The position numbers were made by a program, and so were the translations under genes. The notes beneath the pieces were generated by a model. That model had not been told where the DNA came from, ran no database searches, and worked only from the letters and a program-made list of their open reading frames with translations. Positions 8,248 to 14,771 of a stretch of 16,103 nt of DNA are shown here, piece by piece (positions within the stretch are counted from its first letter, which is position 1; every line of letters begins with the position of its first letter). The stretch is from assembly GCA_002352045.1 (NCBI GenBank), contig DEHT01000044.1, positions 81,585 to 97,687 of the forward strand, given 5' to 3'. The DNA comes from Chitinophagaceae bacterium UBA2793. Its GTDB lineage: Bacteria > Bacteroidota > Bacteroidia > Chitinophagales > Chitinophagaceae.

Positions 8248-9903
8248 ATGACACATCGTTCTTTTAAAAATCATTTTTCCGTTTGCATTTTATTGCTCTG
8301 TATAATTTCACTTAGCTCCTGTAAGTTTCGGGAGAAGGTTTCGTTGCTGGTACATCATGCAAACATATATACCGTAAACCATTCCTTTGAAACAGTAGAA
8401 GCAATGGCTATTAGCGATGGAAAAATTGTTGCTTTAGGAAGCAACGATGACATTTTAAAAAAATATGAAGGGGAAGAAACCATAGATGCTGGAGGCAAAA
8501 CAATTTTCCCCGGTTTTATAGATGCGCATTGTCATTTTACCGGCTATGCTACCGATAACTGGAAATGCGATTTAGTAGGCACCCAATCCTGGAATGAAAT
8601 TATAAGCAAGTTGACCGAGTACAGTAAAACAACACCCATGGAATGGATTTACGGCCGTGGCTGGGATCAAAACGATTGGGTGGTTAAAGAATACCCCGAC
8701 AATAAAATATTGGATAGTCTTTTTCCAAACAAACCGGTGTATTTAAAAAGAGTAGATGGCCATGCTGCTATTGCAAATTCTGTTGCATTAAAGATTGCAG
8801 GAATTACTGTTGAAACCAAAATTAATGGCGGAAGTGTTGAAGTAGAAAATGGCAAGCCAACCGGCCTGCTTATTGATAACGCCATGAATTTGGTTGAACA
8901 AAAAATTCCTGAGATTAGCGATTCCCTTGCAAAAAAATTTTTTGTAAAACTACAGGCCGAATGTTTTAAAGAAGGCTTAACGGGAGTACACGACTGTGGA
9001 GTAAGTGAGCATACTATTGAACTGATTGAACAGGCTCAAAAAACCGGCGAATTAAAAATGAAAATTTTTGCTTTGCTCAAAGATGACAGCACTTACTATG
9101 ACCGATGGATAAAAAAAGGAAGATACACCAACGGCGATTTAACCGTAGGTGGATTTAAATTGTATGCCGATGGTGCATTGGGCAGTAGAGGTGCTTGTTT
9201 GTTACACGACTATACCGATAAACCCGGCTGGACCGGATTTTTACTTAGCAGCCCTGGATATTTTGCCGACAAAGCAGCAAGGCTTGCAAACAGCAATTTG
9301 CAAATGTGTACTCATGCTATTGGCGATAGCGGCAACAGGCAAATATTAAAAACTTATGCAGCGGTTTTAAAAACTAAAAACGATAAGCGCTGGCGTATTG
9401 AACATGCTCAAATTGTAAACCCTGCCGACTTTTCATTTTTTGCCGATTATAATATTGTACCATCTGTACAACCCACTCACGCCACAAGCGATATGTACTG
9501 GGCAACCGAAAGGCTGGGCAACGACAGAATAAAAACAGCTTATGCCTACAAGCAATTATTGGCTGCTAATAATTGGATTCCATTGGGAACCGATTTTCCG
9601 GTAGAATATATTAGCCCCATTAAAACATTTTATGCAGCAGTACTACGAAAAGATGAAAAAGGTTTTCCCGAAGCCGGGTTTCAAATCAACAATGCACTTA
9701 CCCGTGAAGAGGCAATTAGAGGTATGACCATTTGGGCTGCCAAAGCCGCTTTTGAAGAAAGTAAAAAGGGCAGCCTTGAAAAAGGAAAAGCCGCAGATTT
9801 TATTATGCTCGATACTGATTTAATGAAATGCGAGGATTCAAAAATTTTACGAACAAAGGTTTTAAGCACCTGGGTGAATGGAAATAGGGTTTTTAAAAAT
9901 TAG
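8248..9903 (+). CDS. YtcJ-like amidohydrolase (Amidohydro_3 family), probable lipoprotein
   Basis: This is a 551-residue metal-dependent hydrolase of the amidohydrolase superfamily. The metal and catalytic motifs appear in order: H94-C-H96 after the GFIDAHCHF strand, K304 in GGFKLYADGALGSRG (the lysine position), H356 in THAIGD, H386 in IEHAQI and D449 in GTDFPVE. An N-terminal beta strand set and the C-terminal KGKAADFIMLD return complete the composite beta-sandwich. The open frame extends upstream to a TTG at 8191, but that part lies in the asd terminator. The ATG at 8248 gives a classic lipoprotein signal with lipobox LSSC (Cys25), so an envelope location is likely. YtcJ/NfdA-type relatives act on amides or N-substituted formamides; the substrate here is unknown. 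Its stop codon overlaps that of the convergent response regulator gene. Confidence 0.9.
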   Translation: MTHRSFKNHFSVCILLLCIISLSSCKFREKVSLLVHHANIYTVNHSFETVEAMAISDGKIVALGSNDDILKKYEGEETIDAGGKTIFPGFIDAHCHFTGYATDNWKCDLVGTQSWNEIISKLTEYSKTTPMEWIYGRGWDQNDWVVKEYPDNKILDSLFPNKPVYLKRVDGHAAIANSVALKIAGITVETKINGGSVEVENGKPTGLLIDNAMNLVEQKIPEISDSLAKKFFVKLQAECFKEGLTGVHDCGVSEHTIELIEQAQKTGELKMKIFALLKDDSTYYDRWIKKGRYTNGDLTVGGFKLYADGALGSRGACLLHDYTDKPGWTGFLLSSPGYFADKAARLANSNLQMCTHAIGDSGNRQILKTYAAVLKTKNDKRWRIEHAQIVNPADFSFFADYNIVPSVQPTHATSDMYWATERLGNDRIKTAYAYKQLLAANNWIPLGTDFPVEYISPIKTFYAAVLRKDEKGFPEAGFQINNALTREEAIRGMTIWAAKAAFEESKKGSLEKGKAADFIMLDTDLMKCEDSKILRTKVLSTWVNGNRVFKN

Positions 9904-10559
9904 TATTGTGTTTTGCTAACATCTATCAACCCAATTTTTATAGCATAAACTGCAAGCCCTACCCTGGTTTTAATAGTCAGTTTTTCAAACAATGTATCCC
10001 TGTAACCATCGATGGTTCTTGGGCTTACAAGCATCTTTGCTGCTATTTCTTTATAGGTAAGCTCGGTGCAACTATACTTCAAAAACTCTTTTTCCCTTTC
10101 GTTTAACTGAATGCTGTTTTGCAAAGCATCCGTTTCATCAAGATGATTAATGGCGTGAATTAATTTGCCGCTCACAAATTCTGAGTAATAATATCCCTTA
10201 TGCTCTAAATCGTGCAGGGCAGCTTTTAAAATTATAGGATCGCTGTCTTTTAAAACATACCCTTTAGCACCCGCCCTTAGCATGTTTATTATTGCTGATT
10301 CGTTATCGTACATACTTAATGCCAATACTTTTATTTCGGGGTAATTCGTTTTTAACCAACGGCAGGTTTGGTACCCATCCATCAAAGGCATATTAATGTC
10401 GAGAATAACAATTGCTGGCAATTGTTTTTCATTTAATTTTTTGCAAAAATCCTCTCCATTATCAGCCTCAAATATTACGGTATGCCCTAAGCTTTTTATA
10501 AGCCCCGAGAGTCCGGTTCGAAGTAATACATGATCATCTACCAAAACTATTGCCGCCAT
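9900..10559 (-). CDS. NarL/FixJ (LuxR-type) response regulator
   Basis: This 219-residue two-component regulator has a receiver domain in residues 1-120: acidic pocket D8-D9, phospho-acceptor D54 in VILDINMP, S82 in LALSM and K104 in YVLKD. A GerE/LuxR HTH spans about 150-212, with LNEREKEFL, LTYKEIAAKMLVSPRTIDGYRDTL and the KLTIKTRVGLAVYAI tail. It is the last gene of a four-gene operon, starting 6 bases after the kinase stop, which makes it the cognate partner. Phosphorylation should promote dimerisation and DNA binding. Its coding end overlaps the end of the convergent amidohydrolase gene by 4 bp, and no terminator is visible. Confidence 0.96.
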   Translation of the reverse strand: MAAIVLVDDHVLLRTGLSGLIKSLGHTVIFEADNGEDFCKKLNEKQLPAIVILDINMPLMDGYQTCRWLKTNYPEIKVLALSMYDNESAIINMLRAGAKGYVLKDSDPIILKAALHDLEHKGYYYSEFVSGKLIHAINHLDETDALQNSIQLNEREKEFLKYSCTELTYKEIAAKMLVSPRTIDGYRDTLFEKLTIKTRVGLAVYAIKIGLIDVSKTQY

Positions 10560-10565
10560 TTCAAC

Positions 10566-11354
10566 TTATTTTATAGCTTTTTGAATTTGCACTTTAGTTC
10601 CTTTACCGGGGATAGCTTCTATTTTCAACGAAGCGCCAATAAGCGCTGCCCTGTTTTGCATATTTTTTAGCCCTATACCAACTTGTATTTCTGCTCCTGG
10701 CATTGCATTAAATCCTACCCCATCATCTTCAATACTAATATTACAATACGCTGGCTGGTAATTCACTCGTATGTAAATATTTTTTGCATTACTGTGCTTC
10801 ACTGTATTGTTGAGCGCCTCCTGTACTATTCGAAAGATTACCATTTCATCATGGTTTTGCAGGCTGTAAGGATTGCCTTCCATAATAAAACTGGTTTGCA
10901 TCAAACCTGCATTTTGTATTATTTGCAGTTCGTTGTCAATAGCATCTGTCAAACACATGCCGGCTTCCTTTTCGCCATTGAGATTTCGGCTTAGGTTTCT
11001 TAAATCGTGGATAGCTTTGCTGAGTAAATCAATACTTTTTTCAATTTTTTCCTCTTTTCCTGCACCGGTATTAATATCCAATGTATTTAAATTAAGCTTA
11101 GCAAGGCTTAGTGCCTGGCCCACATTGTCGTGAATTTCTTCTGAAATATTTTTGAGCGTTTGTTCTTTTATTTTAAGTTGAGATTGAAGCAGTGCCTGGG
11201 TGTGTTGCGATTGAATAAGTTGTTTTTCGTGGAGGTACTTTTTTTTGTTGTTGAAAAACATAAATACCAGCACACATATCCCTATCGTCAATAAGAAAAA
11301 TAATACAATAATGGTAAATATTAATGTTATTTGAGAGGCTTCGTCCGGATGCAT
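10566..11354 (-). CDS. Sensor histidine kinase, HisKA_3 type, one membrane anchor and no sensory domain
   Basis: This 262-residue kinase has a single strongly hydrophobic N-terminal helix (about 9-34), a short coiled-coil linker (about 40-68), and then the HisKA_3 dimerisation/phosphotransfer region. The latter carries H75 in EEIHDNVGQALSLAKLNL. The HATPase domain follows: N-box EALNNTVKHS (179-188), G1 box DDGVGF (210-215) and G2 box VGIGLKNMQNRA (225-236). It partners the NarL-type regulator 6 bases downstream. With only a few residues before the membrane helix there is no room for a sensor domain, so the signal must come from elsewhere; the overlapping upstream 7TM gene is the obvious source. 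Its start codon lies 28 bases inside that gene in another frame, which suggests translational coupling. Confidence 0.94.
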   Translation of the reverse strand: MHPDEASQITLIFTIIVLFFLLTIGICVLVFMFFNNKKKYLHEKQLIQSQHTQALLQSQLKIKEQTLKNISEEIHDNVGQALSLAKLNLNTLDINTGAGKEEKIEKSIDLLSKAIHDLRNLSRNLNGEKEAGMCLTDAIDNELQIIQNAGLMQTSFIMEGNPYSLQNHDEMVIFRIVQEALNNTVKHSNAKNIYIRVNYQPAYCNISIEDDGVGFNAMPGAEIQVGIGLKNMQNRAALIGASLKIEAIPGKGTKVQIQKAIK

Positions 11355-11974
11355 AATATGCTGGCTGTTATAAATAAAAGATATTTTACTATTAGAATAT
11401 TATCATGAAAACTCCACAACATGTTTGATAATTCTTTTCCATGATAATTTTTATAATTAAAGTAGGAATATATTATAATAGAGGATGCGGCATAAATAAA
11501 AAATCCAAAAAGAAATAAGAAATGGCTCAGTTGAATTTGCATTACCCTTTCTTTTGCCTTAACCACATCAACAAAAGAAAACAAGCACATTGCTAAAATA
11601 ATAAAATTAGAAAGAATCTTCATGTTCAAATCCATAGTTGAAATACTTTCATATGCAAAAACATTAAAGATGCTGGTAAGTACAATTGAACCAAATATTA
11701 AAGCCACCAGCCTTGCCGGTACATACGGAACAAAACTTTTTGAAATAAACCAGGCTACAAATGCAACTTCAATTGGTGTAAACAAATGATATAAAAAGAG
11801 GTTATTTATTTGCCGGTCGGCTAAAATATTTGAATAAAGAAAAACAGCAACCACTATTATAAGATAATAGAAAATAATACGAAAAGCAGCAGTTAATTTT
11901 TTATAACTGCTGCCTAATATCAATAATGAAATAAGAGGAAGTATGGTGTCAGCGATAATATCTTTAATATACAT
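11327..11974 (-). CDS. Seven-transmembrane protein of unknown family, operonic with the histidine kinase
   Basis: This 215-residue integral membrane protein has seven hydrophobic stretches at about 6-22, 31-50, 57-77, 87-106, 119-138, 148-171 and 186-209. The loops are short and no soluble domain is present. The third segment carries LYHLFTPIEVAF, with polar H63 and E69 placed within the membrane, and the last begins with SFHDN; these are the most likely functional polar residues. I do not recognise a named family. The frame extends to a TTG at 11980, but the ATG at 11974 is preferred. It lies 27 bases after the small Cys-motif gene and overlaps the kinase gene by 28 bases. Context suggests a membrane sensor or receptor that supplies input to the kinase; that is inference. 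Confidence 0.8.
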   Translation of the reverse strand: MYIKDIIADTILPLISLLILGSSYKKLTAAFRIIFYYLIIVVAVFLYSNILADRQINNLFLYHLFTPIEVAFVAWFISKSFVPYVPARLVALIFGSIVLTSIFNVFAYESISTMDLNMKILSNFIILAMCLFSFVDVVKAKERVMQIQLSHFLFLFGFFIYAASSIIIYSYFNYKNYHGKELSNMLWSFHDNILIVKYLLFITASILCIRTKPLK

Positions 11975-12001
11975 TTTCAAAAAAGGATTAGCCGCATTAG
12001 G

Positions 12002-12457
12002 TTAGTATTCTTTATTCAATATATTCAATTTTCCGCATTGGTGAGGACAGGGCCTTACATTTTCTAATAATGGCATTTCATTAATTGGTGTAGGTGGAAC
12101 ATTAGATTCGGGAATTTTATAATCATCAAACCCACCTGTGGCTGTATTTTGTTTACTTGCAATGGCAAACGCCTGTATGGTTTTATCGGATTCCGAATAG
12201 GCCAAATAAAATTTAACCGCATCTAAATCTTGCTGCTGATTCAACAACTTGTTAATTGAGTCCTTTGTAATAGAAAAAGACAAATACTTGCTAAGGTCAT
12301 GTTCATTTAAAAAATTTTGATAGTCTTTTACTAATTCTACTGCGTTTGTCCAGTCAATCTCCTTTTGACCTATTGCAGAATCCGTGGATCCATTACTCTC
12401 TGTATTTGGAAAAAGCATTTTGTTTTCGTTTTTAAAAAACCGTTGATTAAATGACAT
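12002..12457 (-). CDS. Small protein of unknown function with C-terminal RPCPHQC motif, first gene of signalling operon
   Basis: This 151-residue protein has no signal peptide or membrane segment. The N-terminal third is polar. Residues 34-75 look helical (DWTNAVELVKDYQNFL, then KDSINKLLNQQ). Residues 80-102 look like a pair of beta strands (AVKFYLAYSESDKTIQAFAIAS). The C-terminus is Pro-rich and ends in LLENVRPCPHQCGKL, with Cys137 and Cys141 in a CPxxC arrangement that could bind metal, form a disulfide or be redox-active. From memory, small proteins ending in RPCPxxC beside membrane and kinase genes recur in Bacteroidota, but I cannot verify this or name a family. As first gene of the four-gene unit, 27 bases before the 7TM gene, it may be a signalling accessory or the thing sensed. 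Function unknown. Confidence 0.75.
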   Translation of the reverse strand: MSFNQRFFKNENKMLFPNTESNGSTDSAIGQKEIDWTNAVELVKDYQNFLNEHDLSKYLSFSITKDSINKLLNQQQDLDAVKFYLAYSESDKTIQAFAIASKQNTATGGFDDYKIPESNVPPTPINEMPLLENVRPCPHQCGKLNILNKEY

Positions 12458-12473
12458 AAAATAAAATTTAAAG

Positions 12474-12501
12474 TGAAAGAATGGTTTACACTAATGTCAA
12501 A
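12474..12501 (-). promoter_or_regulatory. Candidate promoter of the signalling operon
   Basis: The minus strand reads TTTGACA (complement of 12495-12501), followed 19 bases after TTTG by a poor CTTT-containing -7 region, about 20 bases before the ATG at 12457. The upstream element is good and the downstream one is weak. Confidence 0.3.
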
Positions 12502-12541
12502 CTTTTTAAATATAAAATCTATAGTTGTTTCTACAATTTTT

Positions 12542-12561
12542 AAGGGGTGAATTCACCTTTT
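12542..12561. promoter_or_regulatory. Palindrome GGTGAATTCACC, candidate operator
   Basis: A perfect 12-bp palindrome (12546-12557) is extended by near-symmetrical AAGG/TTTT arms. It is the only strong dyad in the left half of the spacer and lies about 85 bp upstream of the signalling operon. As DNA it is a plausible dimer-binding site. As RNA it could fold only with G-U pairs and a 4-base loop, and no T-run follows. Confidence 0.4.
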
Positions 12562-12723
12562 ATTATTTATTTATCAAATACAGGTCTTGGTTTTTCAACC
12601 ATAATTAATAACATGCCAACTATTATTCCCCGGCATTTATTAGGATACTTAAAAAATGTGTCAAAATTTTTACTGAAAATCAATATTTTACAAAAGTGCA
12701 TTAAAAATTAATGCCATTTTTTC

Positions 12724-12754
12724 TTTGTCAGCAACATTGTTTCCCACAACTTTG
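12724..12754 (+). promoter_or_regulatory. Bacteroidota-type promoter of rplM-rpsI-rpsB-tsf
   Basis: TTTG (12724-12727), a 19-base spacer and CAACTTTG (12747-12754) match the TTTG / N19 / TAnnTTTG arrangement of Bacteroidota primary-sigma promoters, with one mismatch at the first -7 base. Transcription would start near 12760, leaving a leader of about 55 bases before rplM. Confidence 0.6.
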
Positions 12755-12772
12755 CACTCCAAATTAAAAAAA

Positions 12773-12793
12773 GCCTGCGGGGATAGCCGCAGC
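12773..12793 (+). promoter_or_regulatory. Leader hairpin of rplM (terminator-like on the opposite strand)
   Basis: CTGCGG (12775-12780) pairs with CCGCAG (12787-12792) around GGATAG, 20 bases before the rplM ATG. It is the only GC-rich structure in the leader and could be a ribosomal-protein autoregulatory site. On the minus strand the same hairpin is followed by TTTTTTT (A-tract 12766-12772), which is the form of a leftward intrinsic terminator. Confidence 0.5.
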
Positions 12794-12813
12794 ATCATTT
12801 AAAAAATAGAACA

Positions 12814-13272
12814 ATGAGTAAACTACATTTCACTACAAAACATGCGAACGAGGCTACCGTGCAACGCAACTGGTACGTTGTAGACGGTACTAATCAAACT
12901 GTAGGTCGTATGTGCGCAAAAATTGCGTCGGTTCTTCGTGGTAAGAACAAAGCCTACTACACTCCACACGTTGACTGTGGCGATTTTGTAATTGTAACCA
13001 ATGCCGACAAAGTGGTATTTACCGGTAACAAAATGGAAGACAAAGAATACCTTACTTTCAGCGGTTATCCCGGCGGACAAAAAGGCGAAGCTGCTAAAAA
13101 CTTATTGAAGCGCAGACCCGAGGTTGTAATAGAAAGAGCCGTAAAAGGTATGTTGCCTAAAAATCGTTTAGGTCGCCAGATGTACAAAAAGCTTTTTGTA
13201 TATGCAGGTGCCGAGCATCCTCATACCGCTCAAAAACCTGCCGAATTAACTTTCGAAAAAATTAAACAATAA
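12814..13272 (+). CDS. rplM: 50S ribosomal protein L13 (uL13)
   Basis: This 152-residue early-assembling 23S rRNA-binding protein of the large subunit is slightly longer than the usual 142-150 residues, through a short N-terminal lead. The signature region is AVKGMLPKNRLGRQMYKKLFVYAGAEHPH (split here: AVKGMLPKNRLGR, MYKKLFVYAG, EHPHTAQKP) at about residues 109-142. The N-terminal WYVVDGTNQTVGRMCAKIASVLRGK (core VDGTNQTVGR) and the YTPHVDCGDFVIVTNADKV region are also typical. It heads the translation cluster with rpsI 91 bp downstream, an order widespread in bacteria. In Escherichia coli L13 represses its own operon through the leader; the hairpin upstream here could serve a similar role, but that is inference. 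Confidence 0.98.
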   Translation: MSKLHFTTKHANEATVQRNWYVVDGTNQTVGRMCAKIASVLRGKNKAYYTPHVDCGDFVIVTNADKVVFTGNKMEDKEYLTFSGYPGGQKGEAAKNLLKRRPEVVIERAVKGMLPKNRLGRQMYKKLFVYAGAEHPHTAQKPAELTFEKIKQ

Positions 13273-13328
13273 GAAAGTTGTTCGCTATTAGCTACATAAT
13301 TTAAAATAAAAACATTCAAATAATAAAT

Positions 13329-13350
13329 GCCCGGGTTTACAACTAAGGGC
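13329..13350 (+). other. Weak hairpin in the rplM-rpsI spacer
   Basis: GCCC (13329-13332) can pair with GGGC (13347-13350) across a 14-base loop, ending 13 bases before the rpsI start. It has no T-run, so it is not a terminator. It may be a processing or regulatory stem, or chance. Confidence 0.25.
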
Positions 13351-13363
13351 TAAAAAATAAAAA

Positions 13364-13753
13364 ATGGAAAAGCAAAAAAACGCTGTTGGCCGTAGAAAAG
13401 AAGCTGTAACACGTGTTTTCCTTAGTAAAGGAGAAGGCGCCATTACCATTAACGGCAAAGATTATAAAACTTATTTTCCGCTTGTTTACCTGCAAAACCA
13501 GGTAGAAGCACCTTTGAAAGCAGTAGAATCTGCCGACAAATACAATGTGGTAGTAAATGCAACCGGTGGGGGCGTTAAAGGCCAGGCCGAAGCTGCCAAG
13601 TTGGGTATTGCCCGTGCTTTAATTGAAGTAAGTGCCGATTATCGCCCTGCTTTAAAAGCTGCCGGTTTATTAAAGCGTGACCCTCGTGGAGTAGAACGTA
13701 AAAAACCAGGTAAGAAAAAAGCAAGAAGAAGCTACCAGTTCTCAAAACGTTAA
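13364..13753 (+). CDS. rpsI: 30S ribosomal protein S9 (uS9)
   Basis: This 129-residue small-subunit head protein reaches the P-site tRNA through its basic C-terminal tail. It begins AVGRRKEAVTRVFL and contains the central GGGVKGQAEAAKLGIARAL signature (about 67-85). It ends in RDPRGVERKKPGKKKARR and YQFSKR, the conserved tail with a terminal Lys-Arg. Length is normal. The start is preceded by an A-rich stretch with no Shine-Dalgarno motif, as is usual in Bacteroidota. It follows rplM in the same unit. The 117-bp gap to rpsB is filled with palindromic repeats. Confidence 0.98.
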   Translation: MEKQKNAVGRRKEAVTRVFLSKGEGAITINGKDYKTYFPLVYLQNQVEAPLKAVESADKYNVVVNATGGGVKGQAEAAKLGIARALIEVSADYRPALKAAGLLKRDPRGVERKKPGKKKARRSYQFSKR

Positions 13754-13754
13754 T

Positions 13755-13789
13755 AGCCCTCTCATTCCCCCAAGGGGGAAGGTTTGGAG
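13755..13789 (-). repeat. REP-like palindrome, copy 1
   Basis: TTCCCCC (13765-13771) and GGGGGAA (13774-13780) form a 7-bp stem over AA, flanked by AGCCCTCTCA and GGTTTGGAG arms; CTC (13761-13763) can also pair with GAG (13787-13789). It begins one base after the rpsI stop. It is an inverted, imperfect copy of the element at 13833-13859 and resembles the CCC/GGG-rich short palindromes dispersed in many Bacteroidota genomes. Confidence 0.6.
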
Positions 13790-13832
13790 TCTTTATTATA
13801 ATAACAATTTTTGTATTTAAAAACATCTTCTT

Positions 13833-13859
13833 ATCCCTCCTTTGGAGGATGGGGAGGCT
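13833..13859 (+). repeat. REP-like palindrome, copy 2
   Basis: ATCC-C-TCC (13833-13840) pairs with GGA-GGAT (13844-13850) around TTT with one bulged C, followed by GGGGAGGCT. The last bases mirror the AGCC start of copy 1, so the two form an inverted pair 43 bases apart. The GGGGAGG ends 13 bases before the rpsB ATG and could act as an incidental, over-long-spaced ribosome binding site. Confidence 0.6.
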
Positions 13860-13870
13860 AAAAATAAACA

Positions 13871-14743
13871 ATGGAAAATAACACTTCCTTACAACAACAG
13901 CTTTTAGAAGCAGGCGTTCACTTTGGACACTTAAAGAAAAAGTGGAACCCCAAAATGCTGCCTTACATTTTTGCAGAAAAAAAAGGCATCCATATTATTG
14001 ATTTAAACAAAACGGTTGAAAGCTTACAAGAATCTGCAGCCGCAATGAAAGCCATTGCACGCAGTGGTAAAAAAATCATGTTTGTGGCAACTAAAAAACA
14101 AGCAAAAGAAATTGTTATGGAGAGCGCAAAGCGTGTAAACATGCCTTTTGTTACAGAACGTTGGTTGGGTGGTATGTTAACCAACTTCAACACTGTACGT
14201 AAGAGCGTTAAAAAAATGCAGAGCATTGAAAAAATGTTGAACGATGGTAGCGCCGAAAGCCTTACAAAAAAAGAAAAACTTACTTTAAGCCGTGATAGAG
14301 ATAAAATGGAAAAAGTATTGGGCGGTATTGCTCAAATTAGCCGTATTCCCGCTGCTTTATTTATGGTGGATATCGGACATGAACATATTGCATTGGCCGA
14401 AGCAAAACGCTTAAACATCAACACATTTGGCATGGTAGATACCAACTGCGATCCAAATAAAGTTGACTTTGCCATTCCTTCAAACGACGATGCTACCAAA
14501 TCAATCGCCATCATCGTTAACTATATCACTGCCGCTATTGCAGAAGGTTTAGCAGAACGCCAGGCTGATAAAGATGAAGAAACAACAGAAGACAGCGAAG
14601 AAACAGCAGAAGCTAAAGCTTCACGTTTTGAAAACAAAGCCGGCGAAGGCGACGACCGTGGCCGCATTGCAAGAGGCACTTCTGCTCCAAAGCGCAGAGT
14701 TCCAGGACCAGGTGCTGGTGGAAGAAAGCCGGCTGGTAAGTAA
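13871..14743 (+). CDS. rpsB: 30S ribosomal protein S2 (uS2)
   Basis: This 290-residue small-subunit protein is needed for S1 docking and initiation. The first part, LLEAGVHFGHLKKKWNPKMLPYIF (core AGVHFGHLKKKWNPKM) at 12-35, and WLGGMLTNFNTVRKSVKKM (about 98-116) are the two family signatures. LFMVDIGHEHIALAEAKRLNI and GMVDTNCDPNKVDFAIPSNDDA complete the fold. Residues from about 235 form a low-complexity tail, first acidic (DEETTEDSEE), then basic and Gly/Pro-rich (KRRVPGPGAGGRKPAGK). That makes it some 40-50 residues longer than the Escherichia coli protein. The tail is probably disordered. The gene is separated from rpsI by the inverted repeat pair and from tsf by a 180-bp spacer. Confidence 0.98.
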   Translation: MENNTSLQQQLLEAGVHFGHLKKKWNPKMLPYIFAEKKGIHIIDLNKTVESLQESAAAMKAIARSGKKIMFVATKKQAKEIVMESAKRVNMPFVTERWLGGMLTNFNTVRKSVKKMQSIEKMLNDGSAESLTKKEKLTLSRDRDKMEKVLGGIAQISRIPAALFMVDIGHEHIALAEAKRLNINTFGMVDTNCDPNKVDFAIPSNDDATKSIAIIVNYITAAIAEGLAERQADKDEETTEDSEETAEAKASRFENKAGEGDDRGRIARGTSAPKRRVPGPGAGGRKPAGK

Positions 14744-14771
14744 TGAAGAGTTGATAGTGAAGAGTTGATAG
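14744..14771 (+). repeat. 14-bp tandem repeat, two perfect copies (heptad-like)
   Basis: TGAAGAGTTGATAG occurs twice head to tail (14744-14757, 14758-14771), starting directly after the rpsB stop codon. Each unit is two related heptads (TGAAGAG, TTGATAG). Such short purine-rich heptad arrays are dispersed repeats in several bacterial groups. No function is implied by the sequence. Confidence 0.75.

Larger units (their letters stand above)
12458..12813. other. 356-bp divergent regulatory spacer
   Basis: No gene is seen here. The very AT-rich spacer separates the minus-strand signalling operon from the plus-strand ribosomal cluster. It holds a possible operon promoter at the left, a 12-bp perfect palindrome, a stretch with nothing recognisable (about 12565-12720), and the promoter and leader hairpin of rplM at the right. 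Confidence 0.7.

Noticed and set aside
13755..13859. Rho-independent terminator between rpsI and rpsB
   Set aside because: Neither hairpin is followed by a T-run on the plus strand, and the repeat-like inverted layout explains them better.
13575..13871. 98-residue minus-strand frame across rpsI and the repeat pair
   Set aside because: It is antisense to rpsI and made partly of translated palindromic repeat; no independent support.
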